Of a stretch of 64,000 nt of DNA, positions 28,019-39,027 are shown in pieces. Under the pieces are notes generated by a model. That model made no database searches, had not been told where the DNA came from, and was given only the letters and a program-made list of their open reading frames with translations. The first letter of the stretch is position 1. Each line of letters opens with the position of its first letter. Location: positions 1 to 64,000 of the forward strand of contig NZ_JAALFH010000034.1 of the NCBI RefSeq assembly GCF_011058255.1, written 5' to 3'. This DNA is from Thioalkalivibrio sp. XN8. Lineage in GTDB: Bacteria > Pseudomonadota > Gammaproteobacteria > Steroidobacterales > XN24. The position numbers were made by a program, and so were the translations under genes.

Positions 28019-29219
28019 GTCAGGTTCCTTTCAGCGGGCGCAGGTCAAGGAGCTCGCGCGCAGGTTGCGGGAGCCGCGGCGTTTCATCCAGGTCGTCGCC
28101 GGGCCAAGACAGGTCGGCAAGACCACCCTGGTCCACCAGGTCGCAGCAACCTTGCGGCCGGGCTTCCTTTACGCCACTGCCGACGAGCCGATGCTGCGCG
28201 GCGCTGAGTGGATTACGCAGCAGTGGGATGCCGCGCGCCTGGAGGCGCGCGAGGCGGGCCAGCGCGGCGCAGTTCTGGCGCTTGATGAGATTCAGAAAAT
28301 CCCGGGCTGGTCGGAAACCGTCAAGCGTCTCTGGGATGAGGATACGCGCCGCAAGATCCCGCTGCGGGTCGTGTTGCTTGGCTCAGCGCCATTGTTGATC
28401 GCGCGCGGCACGTCGGAGAGCCTGGCAGGCCGGTTCGAACTCTTGCACCTGCCGCACTGGTCTTTCACCGAAATGCGCGAGGCTTTCGGGTTCACGCTCG
28501 AAGAATACTGCTACTTCGGCGGCTATCCCGGCGCCGCGCCGCTGGCCGGCGAGCCCGAACGCTGGCGGCGTTACGTCATCGACAGCCTGGTGGAAACATC
28601 GATTTCCCGCGACGTGCTGTTGCTCACGCGGGTGGACAAGCCGGCCCTGCTGCGGCGCCTGTTCGAGCTCGCGTGTCGTTATTCCGGGCAGATCCTGTCT
28701 TACAACAAGATGCTCGGCCAGTTGCAGGACGCCGGGAACACCACGACGCTGGCACATTACCTCGAACTGTTGGCGGCGGCCGGGATGGTCTGCGGGCTGC
28801 AGAAGTTCGCCGGCGACACGGCGCGCAGCCGGGGCTCGAGCCCGAAACTCCAGGTCCTGAACACCGCGTTGATGTCCGCTCTGGCCGGCGTGTCGCCCGC
28901 GGAAGCCTGGTCGGATCCGGAGTATCGGGGGCGCCTGGTCGAGTCGACTATCGGCGCCCACCTGGCGAACGCGGCAGCCTGCGGCGAGTGCGAGTTGTTC
29001 TACTGGCGCGAGCGCAATGCTGAGGTCGACTTCGTGGTTCGCTCGGGACGTCGCCTCATCGCCATCGAAGTAAAGAGCACCGCCAGGGCCAGAGCGCAGC
29101 GCGGGATCACGAGCTTCGAGGCGGCGTTCAGGCCGGATCGAAGCCTGCTGGTAGGCGGCGACGGAATCGAGCTGGAGGGCTTCCTTTCACGCCCGGTACG
29201 GCACTGGATTGAACCCTGA
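28005..29219 (+). CDS. AAA_14 ATPase with DUF4143 (PD-(D/E)XK-like) domain
   Basis: 404 residues. The N-terminal AAA_14 domain has Walker A GPRQVGKTT at 33-41 and Walker B VLALDEIQK near 88-96. The C-terminal DUF4143 part ends with the nuclease-like pattern YWRERNAEVDFVVRSG followed by IAIEVKST, the E...D...E-x-K arrangement of PD-(D/E)XK folds. Such proteins are widespread, often horizontally transferred and of uncertain function; roles in defence or DNA handling have been suggested only by analogy. It stands alone, preceded by AT-richer DNA and a striking operator-like repeat. Confidence 0.88.
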   Translation: MLSKSSGSFQRAQVKELARRLREPRRFIQVVAGPRQVGKTTLVHQVAATLRPGFLYATADEPMLRGAEWITQQWDAARLEAREAGQRGAVLALDEIQKIPGWSETVKRLWDEDTRRKIPLRVVLLGSAPLLIARGTSESLAGRFELLHLPHWSFTEMREAFGFTLEEYCYFGGYPGAAPLAGEPERWRRYVIDSLVETSISRDVLLLTRVDKPALLRRLFELACRYSGQILSYNKMLGQLQDAGNTTTLAHYLELLAAAGMVCGLQKFAGDTARSRGSSPKLQVLNTALMSALAGVSPAEAWSDPEYRGRLVESTIGAHLANAAACGECELFYWRERNAEVDFVVRSGRRLIAIEVKSTARARAQRGITSFEAAFRPDRSLLVGGDGIELEGFLSRPVRHWIEP

Positions 29220-29253
29220 GGTCGACGAAAGGTAGAACGACTCCCGCGGCGCC

Positions 29254-30219
29254 TTAGCCGGAGGCCGGAGTCCCGCCGGCCTTTTCCTGCGCAACGCGGG
29301 CCGAATTCAATACCTCGGCCAGTCCCGCGACGGCGCCGCCGATGTTGCTCAGCTCCGCGGGCAGAATCAGGGTGTTGTTCGTCTTGGCGAGATTGCCGAA
29401 CTCGCGCACATACTGCTCGGCGATCCGCAGGCTGACCGCTTCCCGGCCGCCGGGGATGTTGATTGCGGTGGCGATGCGCTCGATGCCGAGCGCCGTGGCT
29501 TCGGCGAGCATCTGGATCTCGCGCGCCTTGCCCTCGGCCTCGTTGATCTGCTTCTGCTTCTGCGCCTCGGAGAGATTGATGATCTGGATCTTTTCGCCTT
29601 CGGACACGTTGATCTGTTCCTGGCGCTGCCCCTCCGACCGCGCCACGACCGCACGACGCTCGCGCTCCGCGCGCATCTGCTGTTCGAGCGCGTCCGTGAT
29701 CGTGGTCGGCACCACGATATCGGCGATCTCGTAGCGCAGCACCTTGACGCCCCATGGATTGGCCGCTTCGTCCAGCGCCTTGACGACTTCCTCGTTGATC
29801 TTGGCGCGCTCCTCGAAGGTCTTGTCGAGTTCGATCTGGCCGACCACGGAGCGCAGCGTCGTTTGCGCGAGGCTCGTCGTGGCGAACTGGTAATTGGCGA
29901 TGCCGTAACTGGCGGCGTGTGGGTCCACGACCTGCAGGTAGAGCACGCCATCCACCGACACGCTGATGTTGTCGCGGGTGATGCACTGCTGTTGCGGCAC
30001 ATCGATAGCCTCTTCCTTGAGCGTCTGGCGATAGGCCACGCGATCAATGAAGGGAATGAGGATGTGGAAGCCGGCATCCAGGGTGCGCGCGTAGCGCCCG
30101 AGGCGCTCGACAATATAAGCCGAGCGCTGCGGCACGATCTGCGCGGTCTTGAACAACGCGACCACGATGATGGCGAGGATGACCACTGACACCACGGTCA
30201 TGATGTTGAGATTGTCCAC
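29254..30219 (-). CDS. qmcA: SPFH/stomatin-family membrane protein QmcA
   Basis: 321 residues: one N-terminal TM helix, an SPFH domain (VPQRSAYIVERLGRYARTLDAGFH, given here as its first and last parts VPQRSAYIVE and LDAGFH), then an Ala/Glu/Lys-rich coiled coil (INVSEGEKIQIINLSEAQ). Typical of QmcA/stomatins, which form large oligomers organising membrane microdomains. The GTG start at 30219 has AGGGAG seven bases upstream and is preferred over ATG 30201. It is co-transcribed with the NfeD gene just upstream, the usual partner. Confidence 0.92.
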   Translation of the reverse strand: MDNLNIMTVVSVVILAIIVVALFKTAQIVPQRSAYIVERLGRYARTLDAGFHILIPFIDRVAYRQTLKEEAIDVPQQQCITRDNISVSVDGVLYLQVVDPHAASYGIANYQFATTSLAQTTLRSVVGQIELDKTFEERAKINEEVVKALDEAANPWGVKVLRYEIADIVVPTTITDALEQQMRAERERRAVVARSEGQRQEQINVSEGEKIQIINLSEAQKQKQINEAEGKAREIQMLAEATALGIERIATAINIPGGREAVSLRIAEQYVREFGNLAKTNNTLILPAELSNIGGAVAGLAEVLNSARVAQEKAGGTPASG

Positions 30220-30248
30220 GTGAATGCTCCCTGGGAAATCGGCCTCGG

Positions 30249-30710
30249 CTAATCGGCCGGGCGCTCGCTGCTGACGTTCAGGACGAGTCCGTGCCGTCCC
30301 GTGATCCAAAGTCTCTGCCCGGCGGTGACCGGCTCTGCGCACTCGGCGTTCCAGCGTGCACCGCGATAGGTGACCACGCCAACGCCATCCACGAAGTCCT
30401 CCTGCGCGACTACGCCGGTGCCCAGTACCAGCACTTCGATTCCATCGCTCGCATGCTCGGATTTGCCGCGGAACCAGTTCTTCACGCGCTTGCGCGCCAG
30501 CACCAGCAGCCCGACCGCGAGTACGCCGAACAGCAGGATCTGCATGTTGAGCGACAGACCGACGCCGAACCACAGCGCGAGGCCGATGAGCAAGGCAGCG
30601 ATGCCGAAGAACACCAGGATCACGCCCGGGAAAGCGAACTCGGCCAGGATCAGGAGCACCCCAAGCAAGGCCCACACGGCCGGCGGCGAAATACTGAAAT
30701 CGATATTCAT
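30249..30710 (-). CDS. NfeD family protein
   Basis: 153 residues: three to four TM helices in the first 80 residues (WALLGVLLILAEFAFPGVIL, and LLFGVLAVGLLVLA), then a C-terminal OB-fold NfeD domain (GTGVVAQEDFVDGVGVVTYRG). NfeD proteins pair with stomatins in membrane quality control. It precedes qmcA by 29 bases in the same operon. Divergent from lrgA, with about 140 bases between starts. Confidence 0.9.
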   Translation of the reverse strand: MNIDFSISPPAVWALLGVLLILAEFAFPGVILVFFGIAALLIGLALWFGVGLSLNMQILLFGVLAVGLLVLARKRVKNWFRGKSEHASDGIEVLVLGTGVVAQEDFVDGVGVVTYRGARWNAECAEPVTAGQRLWITGRHGLVLNVSSERPAD

Positions 30711-30849
30711 GCCGAAATCTCGCCAAGCCCGTTGCGGGGCGACAGGGCCAGTTTAAGCGTACCGAGCCTCGCGGGGTACCGTGCCAATACGTAACAGGCA
30801 GGCATCACCGGTCGCCAAGCAGCGGCCCGCCCGAGTATCCTTCGCCGCT

Positions 30850-31209
30850 ATGCTGCAAGGCCTGGCCCTCATCTTTCTCTGCCAGCTCGCGGGCGAGACC
30901 CTGGTCCGCCTGCTGGGCGTGCCGGTGCCCGGGCCGGTGGCGGGGATGGTGATCCTGCTGGTCGGGCTGGTGCTGGCCGGCGGGCCGGGTGGGTCGCTGC
31001 GCCGCGCCGGGACCGGGCTGCTCGGTTATCTCACGCTGTTCTTCGTGCCGGCGGGCGTCGGGCTGGTGACGCACGGGCCGCGGCTGGCGGCCGACTGGCT
31101 GCCGATCCTGGTGGCGATCGTGGTCAGCACGCTGGCAACCATGCTGCTGGTCGGCTGGCTGGTGGGGCGACGCATCCCGCTCGAACCGGAGCCCGGTGGC
31201 GATGCCTGA
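30850..31209 (+). CDS. lrgA: CidA/LrgA family holin-like protein
   Basis: 119 residues with about four TM helices. The conserved GETLVRLLGVPVPGPVAGM segment of the LrgA/CidA family is near the N-terminus. Members form holin-like membrane oligomers and act with LrgB in murein hydrolase control or in export of pyruvate or similar metabolites. ATG 30850 is chosen; a GTG 23 codons upstream would add a basic tail not typical of the family. Overlaps the lrgB start. Confidence 0.9.
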   Translation: MLQGLALIFLCQLAGETLVRLLGVPVPGPVAGMVILLVGLVLAGGPGGSLRRAGTGLLGYLTLFFVPAGVGLVTHGPRLAADWLPILVAIVVSTLATMLLVGWLVGRRIPLEPEPGGDA

Positions 31210-31921
31210 GTTCGGCGACATCTGGGTCTACCTCGCTGAGGCGCCGCTGCTGTGGCTGACGCTGACGCTGGTCGCCTATCTCGGTGGCGTGTGGCTGAAC
31301 CGCAAGCTCAAGGGCAACCCGCTGGTGCACCCGGTGCTGGTGGCGATGCTGGTGCTGATCAGCCTGCTGCTGTTGACCGGCACCTCCTACGACACCTACT
31401 TCGAAGGCGCGCAGTTCATCCACTTCCTGCTCGGCCCGGCCACCGTCGCGCTGGCGATCCCGCTGTACGACAACCTGCGCCAGGTGCGTGAGCTGCTGTG
31501 GCCGCTGCTGCTGGCCTGCGTGACCGGCGTGACCGTCGCAGTGGGCAGCGCCGTCGGCGTGGCGTGGCTGCTCGGGGCGCGCGGTGAAACCCTGCTGTCG
31601 CTGGCGCCGAAGTCAGTGACGACGCCGATCGCCATGGGCATTGCCGAGCAGGTCGGCGGATTGCCCTCGCTGGCTGCCGGCATCGTGCTGGTGACCGGCG
31701 CGGTCGGGGCGGTCGCGGCCGGGCCGCTGTTCCGCCTCGCCGGCATCCATGACCAGCGCGCGCAGGGCTTTGCGCTGGGCATCGCGGCGCACGGCTTCGG
31801 CACGGCGCATGCGCTGACCATCGGCCTGCGCGCCGGGGCGTTTGCGGGCCTCGGGCTCGGGCTGGCGGGGCTGCTGACCGCCTTCGCGCTGCCGCTGGTG
31901 GTGACCCTGTTCAGCAACTGA
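31202..31921 (+). CDS. lrgB: LrgB/CidB family protein
   Basis: 239 residues, six or more TM helices. The family segments FLLGPATVALAIPLY, SLAPKSVTTPIAMGIAEQVGG (read as LAPKSVTTPIAMG) and AAHGFGTAHAL are all present. Inner-membrane partner of LrgA, translated from an overlapping start (ATG 31202 within the end of lrgA). The stop lies nine bases before the diguanylate cyclase start. Confidence 0.92.
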   Translation: MPEFGDIWVYLAEAPLLWLTLTLVAYLGGVWLNRKLKGNPLVHPVLVAMLVLISLLLLTGTSYDTYFEGAQFIHFLLGPATVALAIPLYDNLRQVRELLWPLLLACVTGVTVAVGSAVGVAWLLGARGETLLSLAPKSVTTPIAMGIAEQVGGLPSLAAGIVLVTGAVGAVAAGPLFRLAGIHDQRAQGFALGIAAHGFGTAHALTIGLRAGAFAGLGLGLAGLLTAFALPLVVTLFSN

Positions 31922-31930
31922 CGATGTCCC

Positions 31931-33261
31931 ATGGAAGAACGCTCGACCACGTCCCCCGCTGCCTCCTCCGCACCCGCTGACCGCCGGGGCTTCCTGCGGC
32001 CGGAGCTGCTGTATTCGCTGCTGCTGTTCGCCGCGGCCGCTGCCTTTGTGCTTGCTTCGGTGAGCCAGTGGGGCTGGCTCCCGGAAGGCGCCGGAGCGGG
32101 CTCGGCCGTGTTCTTCCTCGCCTACGGCCTGTTCACCATTTCGATGGGCTTCAGCCATCCGCGGCTCGGTTACGTCTCTTTCGATCGCGTCGCCCAGCTG
32201 GCGTCCATCCTGGTGCTGGGCCCGGTCGCCGCCGCCTGGCTCAGCGGCCTCGCGTCGCTGCTGTATCCCTGGCAGCGACTGCGCCGGGGCCGCCCGCTGC
32301 CCGAGGTGCTCACGGCTTCGCTGCACAACAGCGGCCTGATGAGCCTGGTGGTGCTGCTGGCGGGCCTGGCCTACGAGAAGCTGGGCGGGGCGATTCCGTT
32401 GGTGTCGCTGGGCTGGCGCGACGTGGCGCTGCTGCTGGGGGTGCTGGCGGCCATGGAGATCCTCAACGACCTTGGCATGCGGATCTTCCTGGCGCTGCGG
32501 GACGGGCGGCTGCCGCGCGAGATCAGCGTGTTCGCCTTCGTGGTGGAGTGGGGCGCCGGACTCGGCGGCATCCTGGTGGCGATCATCTTCAACCGCATGG
32601 AGCCGCCGGTCGTGGCGCTGCTGCTGGTGGTGCTCAGCCTCGGCATGCTGACCCTGACCGAGCTGGCGCGCATGCGCGAAGGCCTGGAGAAACTCGTGGC
32701 AGTGCGCACGCGGAGCCTGCAGGAGAAGAGCCTCGAGCTCGAGCGGCTGGCGACGCATGACGCCCTGACGGGGCTGCACAACCGCCGCAGCGCCGACGAG
32801 TGCCTCGAGGAGCGCATCGCGGAGTTCGACCGCTACGGACGCCGCTTCTCGGTGGCGCTGGTGGACCTCGATGATTTCAAGCGCATCAACGACAACCATT
32901 CGCACGACGCCGGCGATCGCGTGCTGGAGGCCGTGGCCGCGCGGCTGGTGGCCTGCTGCCGCAGCACCGACCTGGTGGCGCGCTACGGCGGCGAGGAGTT
33001 CCTGTTGTGCTTTCCCGGCACGGAGCTGGCCGCCGCGGTCGAGGCCTGCGAGAAGATCCGCCTCGAGGTGGCCGGGGTGGACTGGTCGGAGGTGGCGCCG
33101 GGGCTGAAGGTCACGCTGAGCGCGGGCGTGGCCGAGATGCAGCGGGGCCTGGGCCGCCGGGGCCTGCTCGGCACGGCCGATGCCGCGCTGTACCACGCCA
33201 AGGCCACCGGCCGGGACCGGGTGGTGTCGACCGCCGAGCTGAGCGGCCAGGGCGGGCCGGC

Positions 33262-33271
<10 letters not shown>
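31931..33271 (+). CDS. Membrane-bound diguanylate cyclase
   Basis: 446 residues. The N-terminal half has about seven TM helices forming a membrane sensor region of no clear named family. A short coiled linker (EGLEKLVAVRTRSLQEKSLE) leads to the GGDEF domain (THDALTGLHNRRSADE onwards). The active site is RYGGEEFLLCFPG, expected to make c-di-GMP. An RSTD inhibitory I-site lies exactly five residues before GGEEF, so product inhibition is likely. The 3' end overlaps the convergent ABC transporter gene by 10 bases. Confidence 0.92.
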
Positions 33272-35121
<1,850 letters not shown>

Positions 35122-35124
35122 GAT

Positions 35125-35874
35125 TCAGCGCGACGGCAACACGCGACTGTTGCCGTTGGGCGCCAGGCGGTCCAGCCAGTTGCCGAACACGCGTTCCGCC
35201 AGCCGCTGGGTGGGCGGGAGGAATTGCTGCGTGTCGTCGAGGATCTTTGCGGGGGTGTGGTCGAGGCCGGAGTCGCGCAGGTCGGCCAGGTAGCCCGGCG
35301 AATGCAGCCAGCGCCGGATCAGGCCCTCGTCCAGCTCGAGATGGAACTGGAAGCCCCAGGCGGTGTCCTGGTAGCTCATGGCCTGGCCCGGGCAGTCCTC
35401 GCTCTCGGCCAGGTGCTTCGCGCCGGCCGGGATGTCGAAGCCGTAGCCGTGCCACTGGAACACGGGGTGCTCGTCCTGCAACGGGTGCAGCACCGGGTCG
35501 GATTGCACCGCTGGCAAGCGCGGCTGCACCGGGTACCAGCCGATCTCGGGCCGTCGGGCCCGGGCGACGCGCGCGCCGAGCACGTGCGCCAGCAGCTGCG
35601 CGCCGAGGCAGATGCCGAGGATGGGGAGCTGCCGGGCCAGCGCCTCCTCGATCAGCGCGCACTCGGTGCGCAGGTGGGGATGCTTGTCGTCCTCACCCAC
35701 GTTCATCGGCCCGCCCAGCACCACCAGCGCCTGGTAGCGGTCGAGCGCGGGCTGCGCATCGGGTTGGCGGTGGAAATTGACGTAGCGGATGCGGTGGCCG
35801 CGGGCGCGGATCATCGGGTCGAGCAGCCCGAGCGGCTCGGCGGCGACATGCTTGAGCACCATGATCCTGGCCAT
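35125..35874 (-). CDS. Class I glutamine amidotransferase-like protein
   Basis: 249 residues with the GATase1 triad: Cys in LGICLGAQLLAH, and His and Glu in WGFQFHLE. The early LVVLGGPMNVGEDD is typical of stand-alone GATase-like proteins related to GuaA N-domain/YfeJ. Usually such proteins transfer ammonia or hydrolyse gamma-glutamyl compounds; the acceptor is unknown. It lies in a probable operon with the membrane protein upstream and the ABC exporter downstream. Confidence 0.85.
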   Translation of the reverse strand: MARIMVLKHVAAEPLGLLDPMIRARGHRIRYVNFHRQPDAQPALDRYQALVVLGGPMNVGEDDKHPHLRTECALIEEALARQLPILGICLGAQLLAHVLGARVARARRPEIGWYPVQPRLPAVQSDPVLHPLQDEHPVFQWHGYGFDIPAGAKHLAESEDCPGQAMSYQDTAWGFQFHLELDEGLIRRWLHSPGYLADLRDSGLDHTPAKILDDTQQFLPPTQRLAERVFGNWLDRLAPNGNSRVLPSR

Positions 35875-35884
35875 GGCGCGGATT

Positions 35885-36343
35885 CTACTCGGCCGAGTTG
35901 CCCACGGCGCGTGAGCCCTCGGTGCCGGTCAGGCGCCAGTCGTACTCGACCCCGATCTCGAGCCCGAAGAAACGCAGCGTCTCCCAGCGTGCCTGGCCCG
36001 GCGGCACGTTGACCCGGTGGGTGAACTCCTGGCGGTCGATGACGGTGCCGTCGTCCATGCGCGCGACCTTCTCCGAGTGCAGCGCGATCAGCGTCCAGTC
36101 GGGGTTGTTGTTACGCACCAGGTAGTCGGTGCTGCTGCCGCGCTCGCGGGTCTCGAGGATCTCGACCTGCGCCACGGGGATGGCGTCGCGCTGGGTGATC
36201 GGGCCGCGCTCGGTGTACCACGCCCACGCCAGCATGGCGGCCACGATCGCCGCCGCAGCGCCGAGCATGCCGATCCCCGCGCGGCGCGAAACGAAAAAGG
36301 CGCCGACGACGAGGGCGAGCAGGATAGCGATGATGACCGGCAC
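35885..36343 (-). CDS. Small membrane protein of unknown function
   Basis: 152 residues. Two TM helices at the N-terminus (IIAILLALVVGAFFVS and GIGMLGAAAAIVAAMLAWAWY) are followed by a ~100-residue soluble beta-rich domain with TDYLVRNNNPDWTLIALH and QEFTHRVNVPPGQ. No family recognised with confidence. The gene precedes the amidotransferase by 10 bases on the same strand, so the three genes down to the ABC exporter are likely one unit. The soluble part should face the periplasm if the hairpin starts inside. Confidence 0.6.
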   Translation of the reverse strand: MPVIIAILLALVVGAFFVSRRAGIGMLGAAAAIVAAMLAWAWYTERGPITQRDAIPVAQVEILETRERGSSTDYLVRNNNPDWTLIALHSEKVARMDDGTVIDRQEFTHRVNVPPGQARWETLRFFGLEIGVEYDWRLTGTEGSRAVGNSAE

Positions 36344-36445
36344 GGCAGGCGTTCTCCTCAGCGTGGGTATGGAATGGGTTTCGCCATACTCTGCCCGATG
36401 GATGCCGCGCTTCCAAGGGCGAGGCCGCCCCGCCGCGGCGCGGTT

Positions 36446-36460
36446 CCCGTAGAATACGGG
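36446..36460 (+). promoter_or_regulatory. Small hairpin/-10-like element before abgT
   Basis: CCCGTA-GAA-TACGGG is a perfect 6-bp inverted repeat. It contains TAGAAT (36450-36455), a good -10 hexamer match, 30 bases before the GTG start. No clear -35 is seen 16-18 bases upstream. Confidence 0.35.
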
Positions 36461-36485
36461 CTCTCAACGCCACGGAGCGGGGACC

Positions 36486-38081
36486 GTGACGAACCAGCCG
36501 GACAGCGACCAGCAGGTGGAGGAGACGCCGGGGCGCATCGCGCGCTTCCTGCGCGTGGTCGAATGGCTGGGGAATGCCCTGCCGCATCCGGTCACCCTGT
36601 TCGCGCTTTTCGCCGCCAGCGTGGTGCTGTTCAGCGGCCTGATGGGCTGGCTCGGCGTGGCGGTGCCGGACCCGCGGCCGGAGGGCGCGGCGGGCCGCGC
36701 CGCCGACGGCATGATCCGCGTCGTCAGCCTGATGAACGCCGACGGCCTGCGGCGCATCGTCCAGAACCTGGTCACCAACTTCACCAGCTTCGTGCCGCTC
36801 GGCACGGTGCTGGTGGCGATGCTCGGGGTCGGCGTCGCGGAACGTTCGGGCCTGCTCACCGCCGTGGTGCGGGCCATGGTGTTGCGCGCCAGTCCGGGCA
36901 CGGTCACCGTGACCATCGTGTTCGCCGGCGTGATTTCCAACACCGCCTCGGAGATGGGCTACGTGGTGCTGGTGCCGCTGGCCGCGATGGTCTATTACTC
37001 GCTCGGCCGCCATCCGCTCGCCGGGCTGTCCGCCGCCTTCGCCGGCGTGTCGGGCGGCTACAGCGCCAACCTGCTGCTGGGGACCGTGGACCCGCTCCTG
37101 GCGGGCATCACGCAGGAGGCGGCGCGCCTGATCGAGCCGGGCTACCTGGTGGACGCCAGCGCGAACTGGTTCTTCATGATCGGCAGCACCTTCCTGGTGG
37201 TGACCGTCGTCAGCTGGATCAGCCTGAAGATCGTCGAGCCGGCGCTCGGGCCCTACGACCGCAGCCAGGCCCGGCTGGGCGACGACGACGCGCAACGCAT
37301 GGAAGCGCTGACGGACGCGGAGCGCCGCGGCCTGCGCTACGCGGGCCTCGCGGCGCTGGGCATGATCGCGCTGATCGCCCTGCTGGTGGTGCCGGAGGGC
37401 GCGGTGCTGCGCAATCCGGAGACCGGCGCCATCAAGGGCTCGCCCTTCCTGCGCGGCATCGTGGCGCTGATCTTCGTGTTCTTCCTGGTGCCGGGCACGG
37501 TGTACGGCGCCGTGGTCGGCACCATGCGCAGCGATCGCGACGTCATCAACGCCATGGCCGGCGCCATGAGCACGCTGGGCCTTTACATGGTGCTGGTGTT
37601 CTTCGCCGCCCAGTTCGTCGCCTTCTTCTCCTGGACCAACCTGGGCGCGGTCACCGCCGTGACCGGCGCGGAGCTGCTGAAGTCCATCGGCCTGACCGGC
37701 CCGCTGGTGTTCGTGTTCTTCGTCCTGATGTGCGGTTTCGTCAACCTGATGCTCGGCTCGGCCTCGGCGCAGTGGGCGGTGACGGCGCCGATCTTCGTGC
37801 CCATGCTGATGCTGCTCGGCTACAGCCCGGAGATCATCCAGGCCGCGTACCGCATCGGCGACTCCACCACCAACATCATCACGCCGATGATGAGCTACTT
37901 CGGGCTGATCATGGCATTCGCCGCGCGCTACGTGCCGAAGGCCGGCATCGGCACGCTGATCTCCATGATGCTGCCCTATTCGGTCGCCCTGATCACGCTC
38001 TGGACCGCTTTCTTCTTCCTCTGGGTCTTCGGTCTCGGCCTGCCGGTCGGGCCCGCCACGCCGACTTACTTCACCCCCTGA
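36486..38081 (+). CDS. AbgT family transporter
   Basis: 531 residues, about 11-13 TM helices. Family signatures are GVGVAERSGLLTAVVRA, the SNTASEMGYVVLVPLAA loop, GGYSANLLLGTVDPLL and the second-half LGSASAQWAVTAPIFVPML with YRIGDSTTNIITPMMSYFG. AbgT proteins import p-aminobenzoyl-glutamate or export antimetabolites such as sulfonamides, driven by an ion gradient. GTG 36486 with GGGGA upstream is the start. Its stop is six bases before the palindrome that precedes the Mrp genes. Confidence 0.93.
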   Translation: MTNQPDSDQQVEETPGRIARFLRVVEWLGNALPHPVTLFALFAASVVLFSGLMGWLGVAVPDPRPEGAAGRAADGMIRVVSLMNADGLRRIVQNLVTNFTSFVPLGTVLVAMLGVGVAERSGLLTAVVRAMVLRASPGTVTVTIVFAGVISNTASEMGYVVLVPLAAMVYYSLGRHPLAGLSAAFAGVSGGYSANLLLGTVDPLLAGITQEAARLIEPGYLVDASANWFFMIGSTFLVVTVVSWISLKIVEPALGPYDRSQARLGDDDAQRMEALTDAERRGLRYAGLAALGMIALIALLVVPEGAVLRNPETGAIKGSPFLRGIVALIFVFFLVPGTVYGAVVGTMRSDRDVINAMAGAMSTLGLYMVLVFFAAQFVAFFSWTNLGAVTAVTGAELLKSIGLTGPLVFVFFVLMCGFVNLMLGSASAQWAVTAPIFVPMLMLLGYSPEIIQAAYRIGDSTTNIITPMMSYFGLIMAFAARYVPKAGIGTLISMMLPYSVALITLWTAFFFLWVFGLGLPVGPATPTYFTP

Positions 38082-38087
38082 GCGGCA

Positions 38088-38136
38088 GGAGCGCTTGACC
38101 CGGGTCAAGGCGCTCCGGTCCACGCTCGACTATAGG
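38088..38136 (+). promoter_or_regulatory. FNR/CRP-type site and -10 box before the Mrp cluster
   Basis: TTGACCCGGGTCAA at 38095-38108 is a perfect palindrome matching TTGA-N6-TCAA, the FNR/ANR/FixK consensus. TATAGG at 38131-38136 fits a -10 box. If transcription starts at 38143, the palindrome is centred exactly at -41.5, the class II activator position. The site is embedded in a larger imperfect palindrome (38088-38116), which could alternatively be an RNA hairpin after abgT. Confidence 0.5.
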
Positions 38137-38209
38137 AAGTACAGGGCCGGAGGTTTCCCGGGCCGGCACGGGCGCGGGAGCGACCTCGGGCGTCACGGGG
38201 GATCCCGGC

Positions 38210-38752
38210 ATGAGGCCACCGACGAAACCGGTCCCGCGGGAGGGACGGGCCAGGACCGGCACGCTGCGCGCGGCGACCGCGGCGGCGCTGGCAGTCTTCG
38301 CTTTCTGGCTGATCGTCTCCGCTTCGCTCGACCCCGCCGACCTCGCGGCCGGCGCGCTGCTCGCCGTCCTCCTGGGCTGGTGGTCGGCGCGCTTTCTCTG
38401 GGCCGGCGCCCCGCCGGTGATTGCGCCGGGCGTGCTGCTCGGGCTGCCCGGCCACCTGGTCCGGCTGGCGGGCGAAGTCGTGGTCGCCGCGCTGCACGTG
38501 GCGCGCCTGGTACTCGATCCCCGCCTGCGGGTGGCGCCGCGCCTGCTGCGCATCCGGACGGGGCTGCGCAGCCCCGCCGCCCGGATCACCTTCGCGCTCT
38601 CGCTGACGCTCACCCCGGGCACCCTGGCGATCGACCTCGAGGACGGCGTGTTCCTCGTGCATTGCCTCGACGAGGCCTCGGCCGAGCGGCTGCTCGACGG
38701 CGCGCTGGAACGGCGCATCGCGCGCGTGTTCGGCGAGGAGGCGGGGCCATGA
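38210..38752 (+). CDS. mrpE: Mrp antiporter subunit E (module 1)
   Basis: 180 residues. After a basic, likely cytoplasmic N-terminus come two or three TM helices, then the MrpE domain with LTLTPGTLAIDLEDGVFLVHCLD, seen here as LTPGTLAID and FLVHCLD, which are diagnostic. MrpE is a small subunit of multi-protein cation/proton antiporters and equals MbhA in membrane hydrogenases. First gene of module 1, overlapping mrpF by four bases (ATGA). A 67-base leader separates it from the predicted FNR-type promoter start. Confidence 0.9.
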   Translation: MRPPTKPVPREGRARTGTLRAATAAALAVFAFWLIVSASLDPADLAAGALLAVLLGWWSARFLWAGAPPVIAPGVLLGLPGHLVRLAGEVVVAALHVARLVLDPRLRVAPRLLRIRTGLRSPAARITFALSLTLTPGTLAIDLEDGVFLVHCLDEASAERLLDGALERRIARVFGEEAGP

Positions 38753-39027
38753 CGGCGTTCTTCTGGGGGCTGGCCACTTTCCTGCTGGTGAACGCTTTCG
38801 CCTGCCTGTGGCGGGCCTGGCGGGGGCCGACGGTGGTCGACCGCATCCTCGCCACCAACGTGGTGAACAGCAAGGCGCTGGTCGTGCTGGTGCTGCTCGG
38901 ACTGGCCTTCGAGCGCAGCCTGCTGCTCGACGTGGCGCTGGTCTACGGCCTGCTGAACTTCGGCATCACCATCGCCGCGAGCCGCTTCCTCGAGACCGGC
39001 CGCATCCGCGGGAGCTGGCAGTCATGA
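38749..39027 (+). CDS. mrpF: Mrp antiporter subunit F (module 1)
   Basis: 92 residues with three TM helices. WRAWRGPTVVDRILATNVV is the conserved MrpF/MbhB segment (GPTxxDRxxAxN). ATG 38749 overlaps the mrpE stop, and the gene overlaps mrpG by four bases. Small membrane subunit next to MrpG in the complex. Confidence 0.9.
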   Translation: MTAFFWGLATFLLVNAFACLWRAWRGPTVVDRILATNVVNSKALVVLVLLGLAFERSLLLDVALVYGLLNFGITIAASRFLETGRIRGSWQS

